From JBDTNL01 sp039933785 (GTDB taxonomy: Bacteria > Acidobacteriota > Thermoanaerobaculia > Multivoradales > JAGPDF01), in NCBI GenBank assembly GCA_039933785.1, contig JBDTNL010000009.1, forward strand, positions 1 to 64,000: a stretch of 64,000 bases of DNA, written 5' to 3'. The notes beneath the pieces were generated by a model, which made no database searches, was not told where the DNA came from, and saw nothing but the letters and a program-made list of their open reading frames with translations. Numbering within the stretch: the stretch's first letter is position 1; the number at the start of each line of letters is the position of its first letter. This document shows, piece by piece, positions 23,914 through 33,093 of this stretch. The position numbers and the translations under genes are program-made.

Positions 23914-24246
23914 CTACTGCGGTGGCGGCGAGGACTCGCCGGAGGCGGGCTGCGGTTCGGTGCCGTTGGCGATCGCCTGGCGATCGGCTTCGTACTGCTT
24001 GACCGCGTCCTCTTTTTCCTTGTCGGTGGTGGCGTTGGTCGTCGCGTCCTGCAGGCGCTGTGCAGCGGCCGCGGCGCGATCCGAGGCTTGCTGCGTGACG
24101 TTGCGCGCGGTCGAGGCCTCGGCCGCGGCCACGTTGGTCCCCGCGCTTCCGCCATGGTCGACGCGCTTCTCGTTGCAGGCGCTGAGCGACAAGACGGCGA
24201 GGGCCAGAGCGGCAGGCGCGATGAATCGGTAGCGAAGCTCGGTCAT
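23914..24246 (-). CDS. Small alanine-rich lipoprotein
   Basis: 110 residues with a lipoprotein signal (APAALALAVLSLSACNEK; lipobox LSAC). The mature part is a low-complexity, charged, alanine-rich helix region (VTQQASDRAAAAAQRLQDA) with a proline-rich end. It lies nine bases upstream of the FAD reductase, same strand. No family is recognised. A role as a small envelope lipoprotein is all that can be said. Confidence 0.72.
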   Translation of the reverse strand: MTELRYRFIAPAALALAVLSLSACNEKRVDHGGSAGTNVAAAEASTARNVTQQASDRAAAAAQRLQDATTNATTDKEKEDAVKQYEADRQAIANGTEPQPASGESSPPPQ

Positions 24247-24312
24247 GGGAATCCTCCCTCAGGTTTGCCGGGTGCGTCTCGCATCGTAGCGCAGGCGCCG
24301 GCGCGCGGTCAC

Positions 24313-25260
24313 TCAGGTGAAGAAATAGCGCGTCAGATGAAACAACACCGGCGCCGCGAAGCACAGCGAGTCGATGCGGTCGAGAATCCCGCCGTGCCCC
24401 TCGATCAACGCGCCGTAGTCCTTGATCCCGCGGTCGCGCTTGATCGCCGACATGGTGAGACCGCCGGCGAAACCCAGCAGGCAGATGAGCAGCGAGATGC
24501 CGGCGGCCTGGCGCGGAGTGAAAGGTGTCAGGCGCCAAAGCGCGGTGCCGAGCAGGGTGGCGCTCAGCACGCCGCCGATGAACCCCTCCCAGGTCTTGTT
24601 GGGGCTCACGTCCGGAGCGATCTTGTGCTTGCCGAGGAGCTTGCCCCAGATGTACTGGAGCACATCGGAGAGCTGTACGACGACGATCAGAAAGAGCAGC
24701 AGGCGCGCGCCGTGCCCCTCGTGGCCGGGAATCTCGAGCATCAGCAGCGCCGGCGCGTGGCTCACGCAATAGACGCAAACCATCAAGCCCCACTGGATCT
24801 TGGCGGTGCGTTCGAGGAAGCGCTCGGTGTCGCCGGAGAGCGCGCTGCGGATCGGAACGAACAAGAACGCGTAGACCGGAATGAGGATGCTCCACAGACC
24901 GTACCAGCCGATTCCGATCAGTACGTACTGAAGCGGCGTGATGACGAAGAACGTCCAGAAGAGCGTCGCGTGATCACCGCGCCGAGTGGGTGTGATGGTG
25001 ATGAATTCCCGCAGCGCCAGGAGCGACAGCAGGCCGAAGAGGACGGTCGCAGTGACACTTCCGAAGAGCAGCGCCGCGGCCAGCACTGCCGCCATCACCC
25101 ACCAGGCCTTGATGCGCGCATTGGCGTTCGCCACCGTCGCGCGCCCAGATTCCGACCGGATGGTGCGGGCGAGGATGGCGCCGGTGATCGACGCCATCGT
25201 GAGCAGGCCGAGCACGCCGGCGAAGCTCCACAGCAGCTCCGGATCGAGGTTGGCGATCAT
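24313..25260 (-). CDS. cdsA: Phosphatidate cytidylyltransferase
   Basis: A 315-residue inner-membrane enzyme making CDP-diacylglycerol from phosphatidate and CTP. It has about eight hydrophobic segments. The C-terminal signature KRDRGIKDYGALIEGHGGIL followed by DRIDSL is the CdsA family pattern, and the preceding NKTWEGFIGG is also conserved. The start ATG overlaps the stop of the PlsC-like acyltransferase gene by four bases. The product of the acyltransferase would feed directly into this enzyme and then into the CDP-alcohol transferase two genes upstream. All the pathway genes are translationally coupled. Confidence 0.95.
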   Translation of the reverse strand: MIANLDPELLWSFAGVLGLLTMASITGAILARTIRSESGRATVANANARIKAWWVMAAVLAAALLFGSVTATVLFGLLSLLALREFITITPTRRGDHATLFWTFFVITPLQYVLIGIGWYGLWSILIPVYAFLFVPIRSALSGDTERFLERTAKIQWGLMVCVYCVSHAPALLMLEIPGHEGHGARLLLFLIVVVQLSDVLQYIWGKLLGKHKIAPDVSPNKTWEGFIGGVLSATLLGTALWRLTPFTPRQAAGISLLICLLGFAGGLTMSAIKRDRGIKDYGALIEGHGGILDRIDSLCFAAPVLFHLTRYFFT

Positions 25261-25928
25261 GCTCTGCGCAGAGCGACGATCGCCGCGCGCGCCCGCTCGA
25301 GAAACGCGTCGCGCGCTTCCCCTGCGGCGAGTCGAAGCGGCGATCCAAACGTGGCGGTGGCGAGCAGTGGCACGGGTAGGAATTCTCCTTTGGGCAGGAT
25401 GCGGCCGAGATTCTCGAGATAGACCGGAACCAGCTCGAGAGTCGGCTTCGCCTTGGCAAGGTAGTAGAGGCCGCTCTTGAAGCGCGCCGGCTCCTCACCG
25501 CTGCCGCGCGTGCCCTCGGGGAAGAGGATGACCGAGAATTCGACGCTCATCTCGGCGAGCGTCGCCTCGACCACGGCGCGGGCTCGCGCCATACGCTCGG
25601 CATCGGATGACTGCGCGGCTGGCGTCGCCCGATCGATCAGCACCGCGCGAAAGACGCGCTGCGAGAGAAAGCGTCGGACGGCCGACTTCACCCAATAGTC
25701 CCGCGCGGCGATGGGTCGAGCGACGGCGCGCCAGCTGCGTGGCAGCGCGGCCCAGATCACCACGGGATCGAGGTGGCTCGTGTGATTGGCGAAGAAGATG
25801 CACTGGCGTCCAGGCGGGCTTCCTGGCCCGGGACCGACCCAGCGGGCCCCGGCGCCGCAGATCAAGCGCACGGCCGTCGCCAGCGGCCCCGCGAGCCAAT
25901 GCGGTGCAGGCGCCGTGAACTCGCTCAT
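25257..25928 (-). CDS. PlsC-like 1-acyl-glycerol-3-phosphate acyltransferase
   Basis: About 223 residues from the ATG at 25928, which overlaps the previous stop as ATGA; the frame upstream of this is a shadow inside the neighbouring gene. The acyltransferase motifs are NHTSHLDP (HxxxxD catalytic pair, near residue 50) and FPEGTRGSGEE (glycerol-phosphate binding, near residue 140). Hydrophobic N-terminal residues suggest a membrane-associated enzyme. It would add the second fatty acid to make phosphatidate, the substrate of the downstream CdsA. A role with another acyl acceptor is possible. Confidence 0.9.
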   Translation of the reverse strand: MSEFTAPAPHWLAGPLATAVRLICGAGARWVGPGPGSPPGRQCIFFANHTSHLDPVVIWAALPRSWRAVARPIAARDYWVKSAVRRFLSQRVFRAVLIDRATPAAQSSDAERMARARAVVEATLAEMSVEFSVILFPEGTRGSGEEPARFKSGLYYLAKAKPTLELVPVYLENLGRILPKGEFLPVPLLATATFGSPLRLAAGEARDAFLERARAAIVALRRA

Positions 25929-26611
25929 GCGGCTTTGAGCACCGCCGCGATCCGATAGAGGCGCCGTGCGATGGTGACCGCACAGCCGAGCACGACGAGA
26001 CCGAGCGCCGCGGCGAGCCCCCGGGGCGGCAGCGCCAGAGCTCGCTCGCCCGCGGCGAGCAAGCACGCGACGGTCATGGTGGCCATGCGGTGCGGCTTGG
26101 CCATCGGCCCGAGGAAGCACTGGCCCGCGCCGGCTTCTGCGCCGAGCACCCGCACGTAGGCGGTCAGCAATGCGAGCGCCGCTGCCAGCCAGCCGAGCTC
26201 GACGGCGTGCGGCACGGTCGTCGTCCCGTAGCCGACGCCGAGCAACACGAGGACGTCGGCGAGCCGATCCGGCAGGTCGTTGTAGAGATTTCCAAGCGGC
26301 CCGCCCATGCCGCCTTCGACAGCCACCATCCCGTCCATGAGATTGCACAACAGCCGGATCTGGATGCCCGCGGCCGCCACGAGGTAGAGGGCGACTGCAG
26401 TTGCCATGGACTCGGTTCGCGCGGCACAAACGAGCGCGACACCGCTCCCGCCGGCCGCGACCACGCTCAGCACGGAGATCGCGTTGGGCGACACCCGCCA
26501 ACGCACGAGCGCTCGCGACAGCGCCGCGGCCCAGGCGGTGTCGCGCGAGGACAGCGGCCGCCGGGCGCCCGGCTTGGCGGCGCTGGGCGGCTTGGCTGGC
26601 GATCCGTTCAC
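25925..26611 (-). CDS. CDP-alcohol phosphatidyltransferase family protein with non-canonical active site
   Basis: A 228-residue membrane protein with about five hydrophobic segments. The family motif DGxxARx8Gx3Dx3D is recognisable at residues 93-115 (MDGMVAVEGGMGGPLGNLYN then DLPD), with D93, G94, A97, G107 and D115. The arginine is replaced by V98 and the third aspartate position by N111, with D112 adjacent. Such changes occur in a distinct subgroup of this family, so the substrate may not be glycerol-phosphate or serine. Four-base overlaps with the M24 peptidase gene upstream and the acyltransferase gene downstream place it in the phospholipid operon. Confidence 0.8.
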   Translation of the reverse strand: MNGSPAKPPSAAKPGARRPLSSRDTAWAAALSRALVRWRVSPNAISVLSVVAAGGSGVALVCAARTESMATAVALYLVAAAGIQIRLLCNLMDGMVAVEGGMGGPLGNLYNDLPDRLADVLVLLGVGYGTTTVPHAVELGWLAAALALLTAYVRVLGAEAGAGQCFLGPMAKPHRMATMTVACLLAAGERALALPPRGLAAALGLVVLGCAVTIARRLYRIAAVLKAA

Positions 26612-27792
26612 GCCAGCAGCCGCAGCAACTCGCCTTGCGGCGCGGCGCCGGTGATCTCGGCGGCATCCGGGCGCAGCAGGATGTTGATCTCGGAGCGCAC
26701 GCCGAAGTCGCCGGCGAAATAGATTCCGGGCTCGATCGAGAAGCAGGTCATGGCGATCAGTGGCCGAGTGTCGTGGGTCTCGAGATTGTCCATGTTGGCG
26801 CCCGGGCCGTGATCGGTGGTGTGAATCGAGTGACCGGTGCGGTGTATGAACTGACTGCCATAACCCGCGGCTTCGATCACCGCGCGCGCCGCGTCGTCGA
26901 CTTCGAAGCCGCGCACCATCTGCTGCGGGTAGCGCTCCTCAACGAGCTTGGCGCCGGCGTCGCGTGCGGCGGTGCAGACGCCCCAGACCTGGGCCTGGCG
27001 ATCGGTGGGTGCGCCGGCGCACACGCCGCACCAGCAGATGTCGGCGTAGACGCTTCCCGGCAGGCTCTCCTTGGCCCAGAGATCGATGAGCAGGAAGTCA
27101 CCTCGACGAATGGGCTGCGAGAGCTCGGCGTTCGGGATGTAGTGCGGATCGGCGCTGTTGGCGTTCACACCCACGATCGGCGCGTCCTCGGCGATCAGAT
27201 GCTCTTGGGCGAACGCGTTGGTGATGAACTGCTGGACCTCGAACTCCGAGATCGCGCGTCCGGCCCGCAGCGCATCGCCGGTAAACGCGAAGGCCTCCTT
27301 CACGATGCGATGCAGATGCACGTTGGCTCGACGATGACCGGCCGCCTGCTCGGGCGTCCAGACGGCGGCGAAGCGCTGCACCAGATCGGCCGCTGAGATC
27401 AGTTCGCAGCCCGCCGCCCGGAGGGTCTCGGCGGTCCCCGCATCGAGTCGCGAGACCGCCGGCAGCTCGTTTCTAGGGCTGTACTGCGCGGCCAACCGTT
27501 TGCATCCCGCGACCAGGGCCGTAAGTCCCGCCGCGTGCTCGGCCCAGCGGGTGTAAAGCACCTTCTTGCCCGGCAAGTGGTCGAGCATCGCCGGCTCGAG
27601 GCCGTGCGAGAGCTTGCTCGGCTCGCCCGTCCGCGGCACCAGGTAGTAGCAGCGCCGCGAGACCAGGCGATCGCCGAGCCCGAGGAAATCCTTGCTGATC
27701 GGATCGTTCGTCTGGAAGCACATGAAGAGCCAACCGTCGAGGTCGGCTTCGGCGAGAGCGGACTGAATGTCGGGAATGCGTTCGGCGAGCAT
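26608..27792 (-). CDS. M24 family metallopeptidase (Xaa-Pro aminopeptidase-like)
   Basis: A 394-residue cytoplasmic protein. An N-terminal creatinase-like domain (residues 1-150) precedes a pita-bread-fold C-terminal domain containing PIRRGDFLLIDLWAKE, HRTGHSIHTTDHGPGANMDN and CFSIEPGIYF, which hold the metal-binding Asp, His and Glu positions of the M24 family. The exact metal set should be checked, because the second Asp region (VYADICWCG) deviates slightly from textbook enzymes. The start at 27792 is preceded by an AGGAGA site. Its stop overlaps the CDP-alcohol transferase start, making it the first gene of a lipid operon. That is an unexpected partnership without an obvious functional link. 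Confidence 0.9.
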   Translation of the reverse strand: MLAERIPDIQSALAEADLDGWLFMCFQTNDPISKDFLGLGDRLVSRRCYYLVPRTGEPSKLSHGLEPAMLDHLPGKKVLYTRWAEHAAGLTALVAGCKRLAAQYSPRNELPAVSRLDAGTAETLRAAGCELISAADLVQRFAAVWTPEQAAGHRRANVHLHRIVKEAFAFTGDALRAGRAISEFEVQQFITNAFAQEHLIAEDAPIVGVNANSADPHYIPNAELSQPIRRGDFLLIDLWAKESLPGSVYADICWCGVCAGAPTDRQAQVWGVCTAARDAGAKLVEERYPQQMVRGFEVDDAARAVIEAAGYGSQFIHRTGHSIHTTDHGPGANMDNLETHDTRPLIAMTCFSIEPGIYFAGDFGVRSEINILLRPDAAEITGAAPQGELLRLLA

Positions 27793-27844
27793 GCTCGAGG
27801 TCTCCTGGAGGTTGCGGGGATCGTAGCAGCGCCTCGAAACCTCG

Positions 27845-27853
27845 TGCTATCCT
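27845..27853 (+). promoter_or_regulatory. Possible extended -10 promoter element of the amidoligase cluster
   Basis: TGCTATCCT, 42 bases before the ATP-grasp ATG, in the 102-base divergent gap. It fits an extended -10 (TGn-TATCCT) without a visible -35. The gap must also contain the promoter of the M24 gene on the other strand. Confidence 0.3.
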
Positions 27854-27894
27854 CAAGCAATCAAGAGACTTCGACCTCAAGAGGAAATGTTTCC

Positions 27895-28839
27895 ATGAAG
27901 CGAATCGGCATCCTCCACGGCAAGGAAAACACCTTCCCGCCGGCGCTCATCGAGCGCATCAATCAGCTCCGCCCGGACGGCATCGTCGCTGAGTCGGTGC
28001 GCATCGACAAGCTCGAGCAGGGCGAGCCCAGTGGCTACGCCGTGATCCTGGATCGCATTTCGCAGGACGTGCCGTTTTATCGCGCGTTCCTGAAGAACGC
28101 CGCGCTCAACGGGACCGCGGTGGTGAACAACCCCTTCTGGTGGAGCGCCGACGAGAAGTTCTTCAACAACTGCTTGGCGACCAAGGTTGGCGTCGAAGTG
28201 CCAAAGACCGTCCTGTTGCCCTCGAATCAGCATCCGCCGGACACCAGCGCCGAGTCGTTCCGCAACCTCGCGTATCCGCTCGACTGGCCGGGGATCTTCG
28301 ACTACATCGGTTTCCCGGCGTACTTCAAGCCCCATTCGGGCGGTGGTTGGAAGAACGTCTACAAGTGCGAGGACGCGGCGGATTTCTTCGCCAAGTATGC
28401 GGAGACCGGCGAGCTCGTCATGCTGCTGCAGGAAGAGATCAAGTTCGACGACTACTTCCGCTGCTACTGCATCGGTGGGCGCGACGTTCTAATCATGCCG
28501 TACGAGCCGCGCAACCCGCATCACCTGCGCTACGTCGTGGATCGTCCGCCGGCGAGCGCCGCACTACTCGAGCGGGTGCACCGCGACACCTTGAAGCTCA
28601 ATCACGCACTGGGCTACGACTTCAACACCGTGGAATTCGCGGTGCGTGACGGCATTCCGATCGCGATTGATTTCTGCAACCCGGCGCCCGACGCCGACCG
28701 TCCGTCGGTGGGGGAGAAGAACTTCGCCTGGGTCCTGGATGCCGCGGCCAACATGCTGATCCGCAAGGCGCAGGAGCAAAAGGACGGTCAGAACAATTTG
28801 ACCTGGGGCACGTTCGTGAAGGATTTCGCGCGCGGCTGA
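27895..28839 (+). CDS. ATP-grasp family ligase (amidoligase cluster gene 1)
   Basis: A 314-residue ATP-grasp protein, starting at the ATG at 27895 (AAGAGGAAA upstream). The N-terminal part (MKRIGILHGKENTFPPALIE) resembles the pre-ATP-grasp domain. Residues 140-310 carry the nucleotide-binding lysine region AYFKPHSGGGWKNVYK, a LLQEEIKFDDYFRCY strand pair, and the metal-binding end TVEFAVRDGIPIAIDFCNP. These enzymes activate a carboxylate as an acyl phosphate and join it to an amine or thiol. It is followed 17 bases later by a GCS2-type ligase, then a short gene and a second ATP-grasp-like protein. The substrate is unknown. Confidence 0.85.
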   Translation: MKRIGILHGKENTFPPALIERINQLRPDGIVAESVRIDKLEQGEPSGYAVILDRISQDVPFYRAFLKNAALNGTAVVNNPFWWSADEKFFNNCLATKVGVEVPKTVLLPSNQHPPDTSAESFRNLAYPLDWPGIFDYIGFPAYFKPHSGGGWKNVYKCEDAADFFAKYAETGELVMLLQEEIKFDDYFRCYCIGGRDVLIMPYEPRNPHHLRYVVDRPPASAALLERVHRDTLKLNHALGYDFNTVEFAVRDGIPIAIDFCNPAPDADRPSVGEKNFAWVLDAAANMLIRKAQEQKDGQNNLTWGTFVKDFARG

Positions 28840-28855
28840 GGAAAGGACGAGAGCC

Positions 28856-29971
<1,116 letters not shown>

Positions 29972-29997
29972 AGTCCGATATCCTTTCGAGGGCAGTT

Positions 29998-30231
29998 ATG
30001 GATCGCGAGACCGTCGACGAAATCAAGCGCCACTTTGGAATCGTGGCCGAGGACCTCCGATCCGATCTTCGGCTCCTGGCGGACGGTGTCGCCTCGCTGG
30101 CTCAATCGACGCGGGCGGAATTCAAGGGGGTGCGAGAGGAGATCGGTGAGGTCAAGGCCATGATCCGACTTTCCTATCGCGAGTTGGACGGTCGCCTGCT
30201 AGAACGCGTCGAAGCCCGCGTGGGAAACTGA
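29998..30231 (+). CDS. Small coiled-coil protein inside the amidoligase cluster
   Basis: A 77-residue acidic/basic helical protein starting at the ATG at 29998, 26 bases after the YbdK-type gene. The sequence (VDEIKRHFGIVAEDLRSDLR, then AEFKGVREEIGEVKAMIRLS) shows a hydrophobic heptad pattern typical of a coiled coil, with no cysteine. The stop is 14 bases before the next gene. Small coiled-coil genes of this kind are hard to assign; it might be a scaffold, carrier or regulator for the ligases. Confidence 0.62.
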   Translation: MDRETVDEIKRHFGIVAEDLRSDLRLLADGVASLAQSTRAEFKGVREEIGEVKAMIRLSYRELDGRLLERVEARVGN

Positions 30232-30245
30232 GCGCAGAACCGCGC

Positions 30246-31433
30246 ATGGTCCCCGAGCTACGACGGGCGTACAACGCCGCCTTCACCGCCGAACGGTACT
30301 CAGCTCTCCTCGCCTGGTTGGAACGCGAGGGCGGTTGCCCGGTCGACTTTCGGGTCAGTGAGACGCCGGTCTTTCTCGCCGACGAGGTTGCCGAGGATCT
30401 TCAGGTCGGCGCGCGTGAGATCCAGCGCCAACTTGCCACGCCCGAGTATGCGGCGTATTCCAAGGGCGCCATTCCCGCCGGGCGCTCGGTTCCGGGAGAC
30501 GCGCGGCGACATCCGGTTTTTCTTCAGATTGACTTCGCCCTGGCGCTCGGACCGGATGGCAAGGTGGTGCCGAGGCTGATCGAGCTCCAAGGCTTCCCTT
30601 CGCTCTATGGTTTTCAGTGGCATCTCGCGCGCGGCTACGGCGAGCACTTCGAAATGCCAGCGGGCTGGCATCCGTATTTCTCGGGCTTTCGCGAGGACAC
30701 GTACGCGGCTCGTCTGCGAGAAGCGGTGGTCGGGAATCTCGATCCGCAGCAAGTCGTGCTTCTCGAAGTGGATCCCCAGCATCAGAAGACGCGGATCGAC
30801 TTCGCGGTCACCGAGAAGTTGACTGGAATCCCGACCGTCGACGCGCTCGAGGTGAAGCGGCGTGGCCGCAAGTTGTTCTACACCCGTGGCGGCCGCGAGA
30901 TCGAGATCCGCCGCATCTACAACCGGGTCATCTTCGACGAGCTCGAGCGCAAGGGCATCGACCTCTCATCCATCTTCGGCTCCGACATCGAAGCGGAGTG
31001 GCTCGGCCATCCGAACTGGTTTTTTCGCATCAGCAAGTACTCGCTGCCGTACCTGCGTGGCGAGTTCGTCCCGGAGTGCCATTTCGTGAGCGATCTGGTC
31101 GAGATCCCCGACGACCTTGAGGACTTCGTGTTGAAGCCGATCTACTCCTTCGCCGGTCTCGGCGTCGAAGTGGATGTCACGCGCCAGAAGATCGCGGCGG
31201 TGCGTGAACCGCGCAATTGGATTCTGCAGCGCAAAGTTGCCTACGCGCCGCTGGTGGAGACTCCTGACGGCTTCTCCAAGGTGGAGGTCCGCATGATGTT
31301 CCTCTGGCAGGACGAGCCGGTCCTGGTCAACAGCCTGGCGCGCATGAGCAAGGGCAAGATGATCGGCGTCGATTTCAACAAGGACAAGACCTGGATCGGG
31401 GCGAGCGTCGCGTTCCACTCGCCGGGCGTGTGA
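30246..31433 (+). CDS. Putative circularly permuted ATP-grasp protein (amidoligase cluster gene 4)
   Basis: A 395-residue soluble protein. The segments LIELQGFPSLYGFQWHLARG and VVLLEVDPQHQKTRIDFAVT recall the glutathionylspermidine-synthase-like (GSP_synth) fold. The C-terminal EDFVLKPIYSFAGLGVEVDV, NWILQRKVAYAPLVETPDG and KVEVRMMFLW carry lysine, glutamine and arginine positions that fit the nucleotide-binding part of an ATP-grasp domain. The domain order appears permuted relative to the first ligase in this cluster, but this must be tested by profile search. The stop overlaps the next GTG as GTGA, extending the operon. Proposed role: a further amide-bond step. Confidence 0.65.
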   Translation: MVPELRRAYNAAFTAERYSALLAWLEREGGCPVDFRVSETPVFLADEVAEDLQVGAREIQRQLATPEYAAYSKGAIPAGRSVPGDARRHPVFLQIDFALALGPDGKVVPRLIELQGFPSLYGFQWHLARGYGEHFEMPAGWHPYFSGFREDTYAARLREAVVGNLDPQQVVLLEVDPQHQKTRIDFAVTEKLTGIPTVDALEVKRRGRKLFYTRGGREIEIRRIYNRVIFDELERKGIDLSSIFGSDIEAEWLGHPNWFFRISKYSLPYLRGEFVPECHFVSDLVEIPDDLEDFVLKPIYSFAGLGVEVDVTRQKIAAVREPRNWILQRKVAYAPLVETPDGFSKVEVRMMFLWQDEPVLVNSLARMSKGKMIGVDFNKDKTWIGASVAFHSPGV

Positions 31434-33031
31434 ATCGACGGCTGATCGCGCTGATCCTGGTCCTGGCCACGGTCGCGGTCTTCCTCCCCAGTCTTGACAA
31501 CGGCTTCGTCGGCTACGACGACGGCCTGTACGTCACCCAGAACGCGGAGGTGCAACGCGGTCTGACCGGTGATGGCATCGCCTGGGCGCTGACCGCGAAG
31601 GTGGCCGGCAACTGGCATCCGTTGACGCTGTGGTCCCACCTGCTCGACTGCACGCTCTTCGGGTTGAATCCCCGTGGCCATCACCTGACGAATCTCTTGT
31701 TGCATGCGGCGAATACCGTGCTGCTGTTTCTGCTCTTCTTTCGGCTTACGGCTACGCTATGGCGGTCGGCGGCGCTTGCGGCCCTGTGGGCGCTTCATCC
31801 GCTGCGTGTCGAGTCGGTAGCTTGGGTGGCGGAGCGCAAGGACGTGCTGGCGGGTCTCTTCTTTCTGTTGGCGTTGCTCGGGTACGAGCGCTGGTCTCGC
31901 GACCGCTCACGCACGGCGTACCTGCTCGTGATCGGCGCGATGGCGCTGGGGCTCATGGCGAAGCCGATGCTGGTCACGTTGCCGGGCGTTCTCCTGCTGC
32001 TCGACTTCTGGCCGCTTGGCCGCACGCGCTCGGGTGCAGGCTGGTGGATCGCTCTGAAGCCGCTGCTGATCGAAAAGCTGCCACTCTTTGCGCTCAGCGC
32101 AGCCAGCAGCTGGATCACCCTGCGCTACCAGGAGGCGGCTCTGGTGTCGGGGATGAATCTCTCGCTGTGGGGCCGGCTCGCCAACCTGGTGCTCGCTCCC
32201 GCGCAATACATCCGGGTGACTCTGTGGCCGAGCGGCCTCGCCGTGTTGTATCCATTGCCCGACGACTTGCCGATCGGCAAGACGCTGTTGGCCGTGCTGG
32301 TTCTTGCGACGGTGAGCGTCTTGGCGTTTCACTGGCGGCGCACCGCGCCGTTCCTCGGGGTCGGCTGGTTGTGGTTTCTCGGCATGTTGGTGCCGGTGGT
32401 TGGAGTCGTCCAGGTGGGCGCTCAAGCGTGGGCTGATCGCTACACCTACCTGCCAGGGATCGGGTTGTTGGTGATGCTCGTTTGGAGTGCGACGGCGCTG
32501 GTCGAGAAACTCCCTCGGCGGCTTCGAGTTCCCTTGGCAGCCGGCCTGACGACCGTCCTGCTTGCTGGCTGCGCGGTCGCCACCCGGCGTCAGATTGCCT
32601 ATTGGCACGACGACACCGCGCTTTGGCGCCGGGCCGTAGCGGTCACCGGGGAGAACTATGTTGCCGAGCTAAATCTCGCGCTCGAACTCGTTCACGATGG
32701 CGATCGAGCCTCGGCGCTCGAGCATTTTGAACGCGCGCAACGAATTGCTCCTGAATCGATGGAAGTGCAGGCCGGCTTCGGCGCCGCGCTCGGCGAGTGG
32801 GGACGTCCGGCGGAGGCGGTGCCCCATTTTCGCGCGGCGATCCGATTGCGCCCGGGCGATCCGCGACCCCGCGTCGATCTCGCGCGCGCGTTGATCGGTC
32901 TCGGCGACCGCCGGCAAGCGATCGAAGAGTTGCGCCGCGCCCTGGAGGTCGATCCGACGCTCCCCGGCGTGGCGGAGGCTCTTCGCCGACTGGAGGCGGA
33001 GGCCGCGAGCTCAGCCACGGAGCGGCCCTGA
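31430..33031 (+). CDS. Polytopic GT-C-like membrane protein with C-terminal TPR repeats
   Basis: A 533-residue protein beginning at a GTG overlapped with the previous stop (GTGA). About ten hydrophobic segments cover residues 5-390. An early acidic loop (VFLPSLDNGFVGYDDGLYVT) and WHPLTLWSHLLDC are typical of protein O-mannosyltransferase/TMTC-like enzymes, where aspartates bind the lipid-linked sugar. Residues 405-525 are three tetratricopeptide repeats (ALEHFERAQRIAPESMEVQA, AVPHFRAAIRLRPGDPRPR, AIEELRRALEVDPTLPGV). It probably glycosylates an exported protein, or acts with the upstream amidoligase cluster, whose operon it joins. Confidence 0.82.
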   Translation: MNRRLIALILVLATVAVFLPSLDNGFVGYDDGLYVTQNAEVQRGLTGDGIAWALTAKVAGNWHPLTLWSHLLDCTLFGLNPRGHHLTNLLLHAANTVLLFLLFFRLTATLWRSAALAALWALHPLRVESVAWVAERKDVLAGLFFLLALLGYERWSRDRSRTAYLLVIGAMALGLMAKPMLVTLPGVLLLLDFWPLGRTRSGAGWWIALKPLLIEKLPLFALSAASSWITLRYQEAALVSGMNLSLWGRLANLVLAPAQYIRVTLWPSGLAVLYPLPDDLPIGKTLLAVLVLATVSVLAFHWRRTAPFLGVGWLWFLGMLVPVVGVVQVGAQAWADRYTYLPGIGLLVMLVWSATALVEKLPRRLRVPLAAGLTTVLLAGCAVATRRQIAYWHDDTALWRRAVAVTGENYVAELNLALELVHDGDRASALEHFERAQRIAPESMEVQAGFGAALGEWGRPAEAVPHFRAAIRLRPGDPRPRVDLARALIGLGDRRQAIEELRRALEVDPTLPGVAEALRRLEAEAASSATERP

Positions 33032-33063
33032 GGCTCGCCGGAACTGGGGCGGGCGAGCGGGTC

Positions 33064-33069
33064 TAGAAT
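33064..33069 (+). promoter_or_regulatory. Possible -10 box of the Ser/Thr kinase gene
   Basis: TAGAAT (five of six matches to TATAAT) lies 24 bases before the kinase ATG and 33 bases after the preceding stop. No clear -35 is seen. Confidence 0.3.
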
Positions 33070-33093
33070 GACTGACTGACGAGGTCGACGCAC

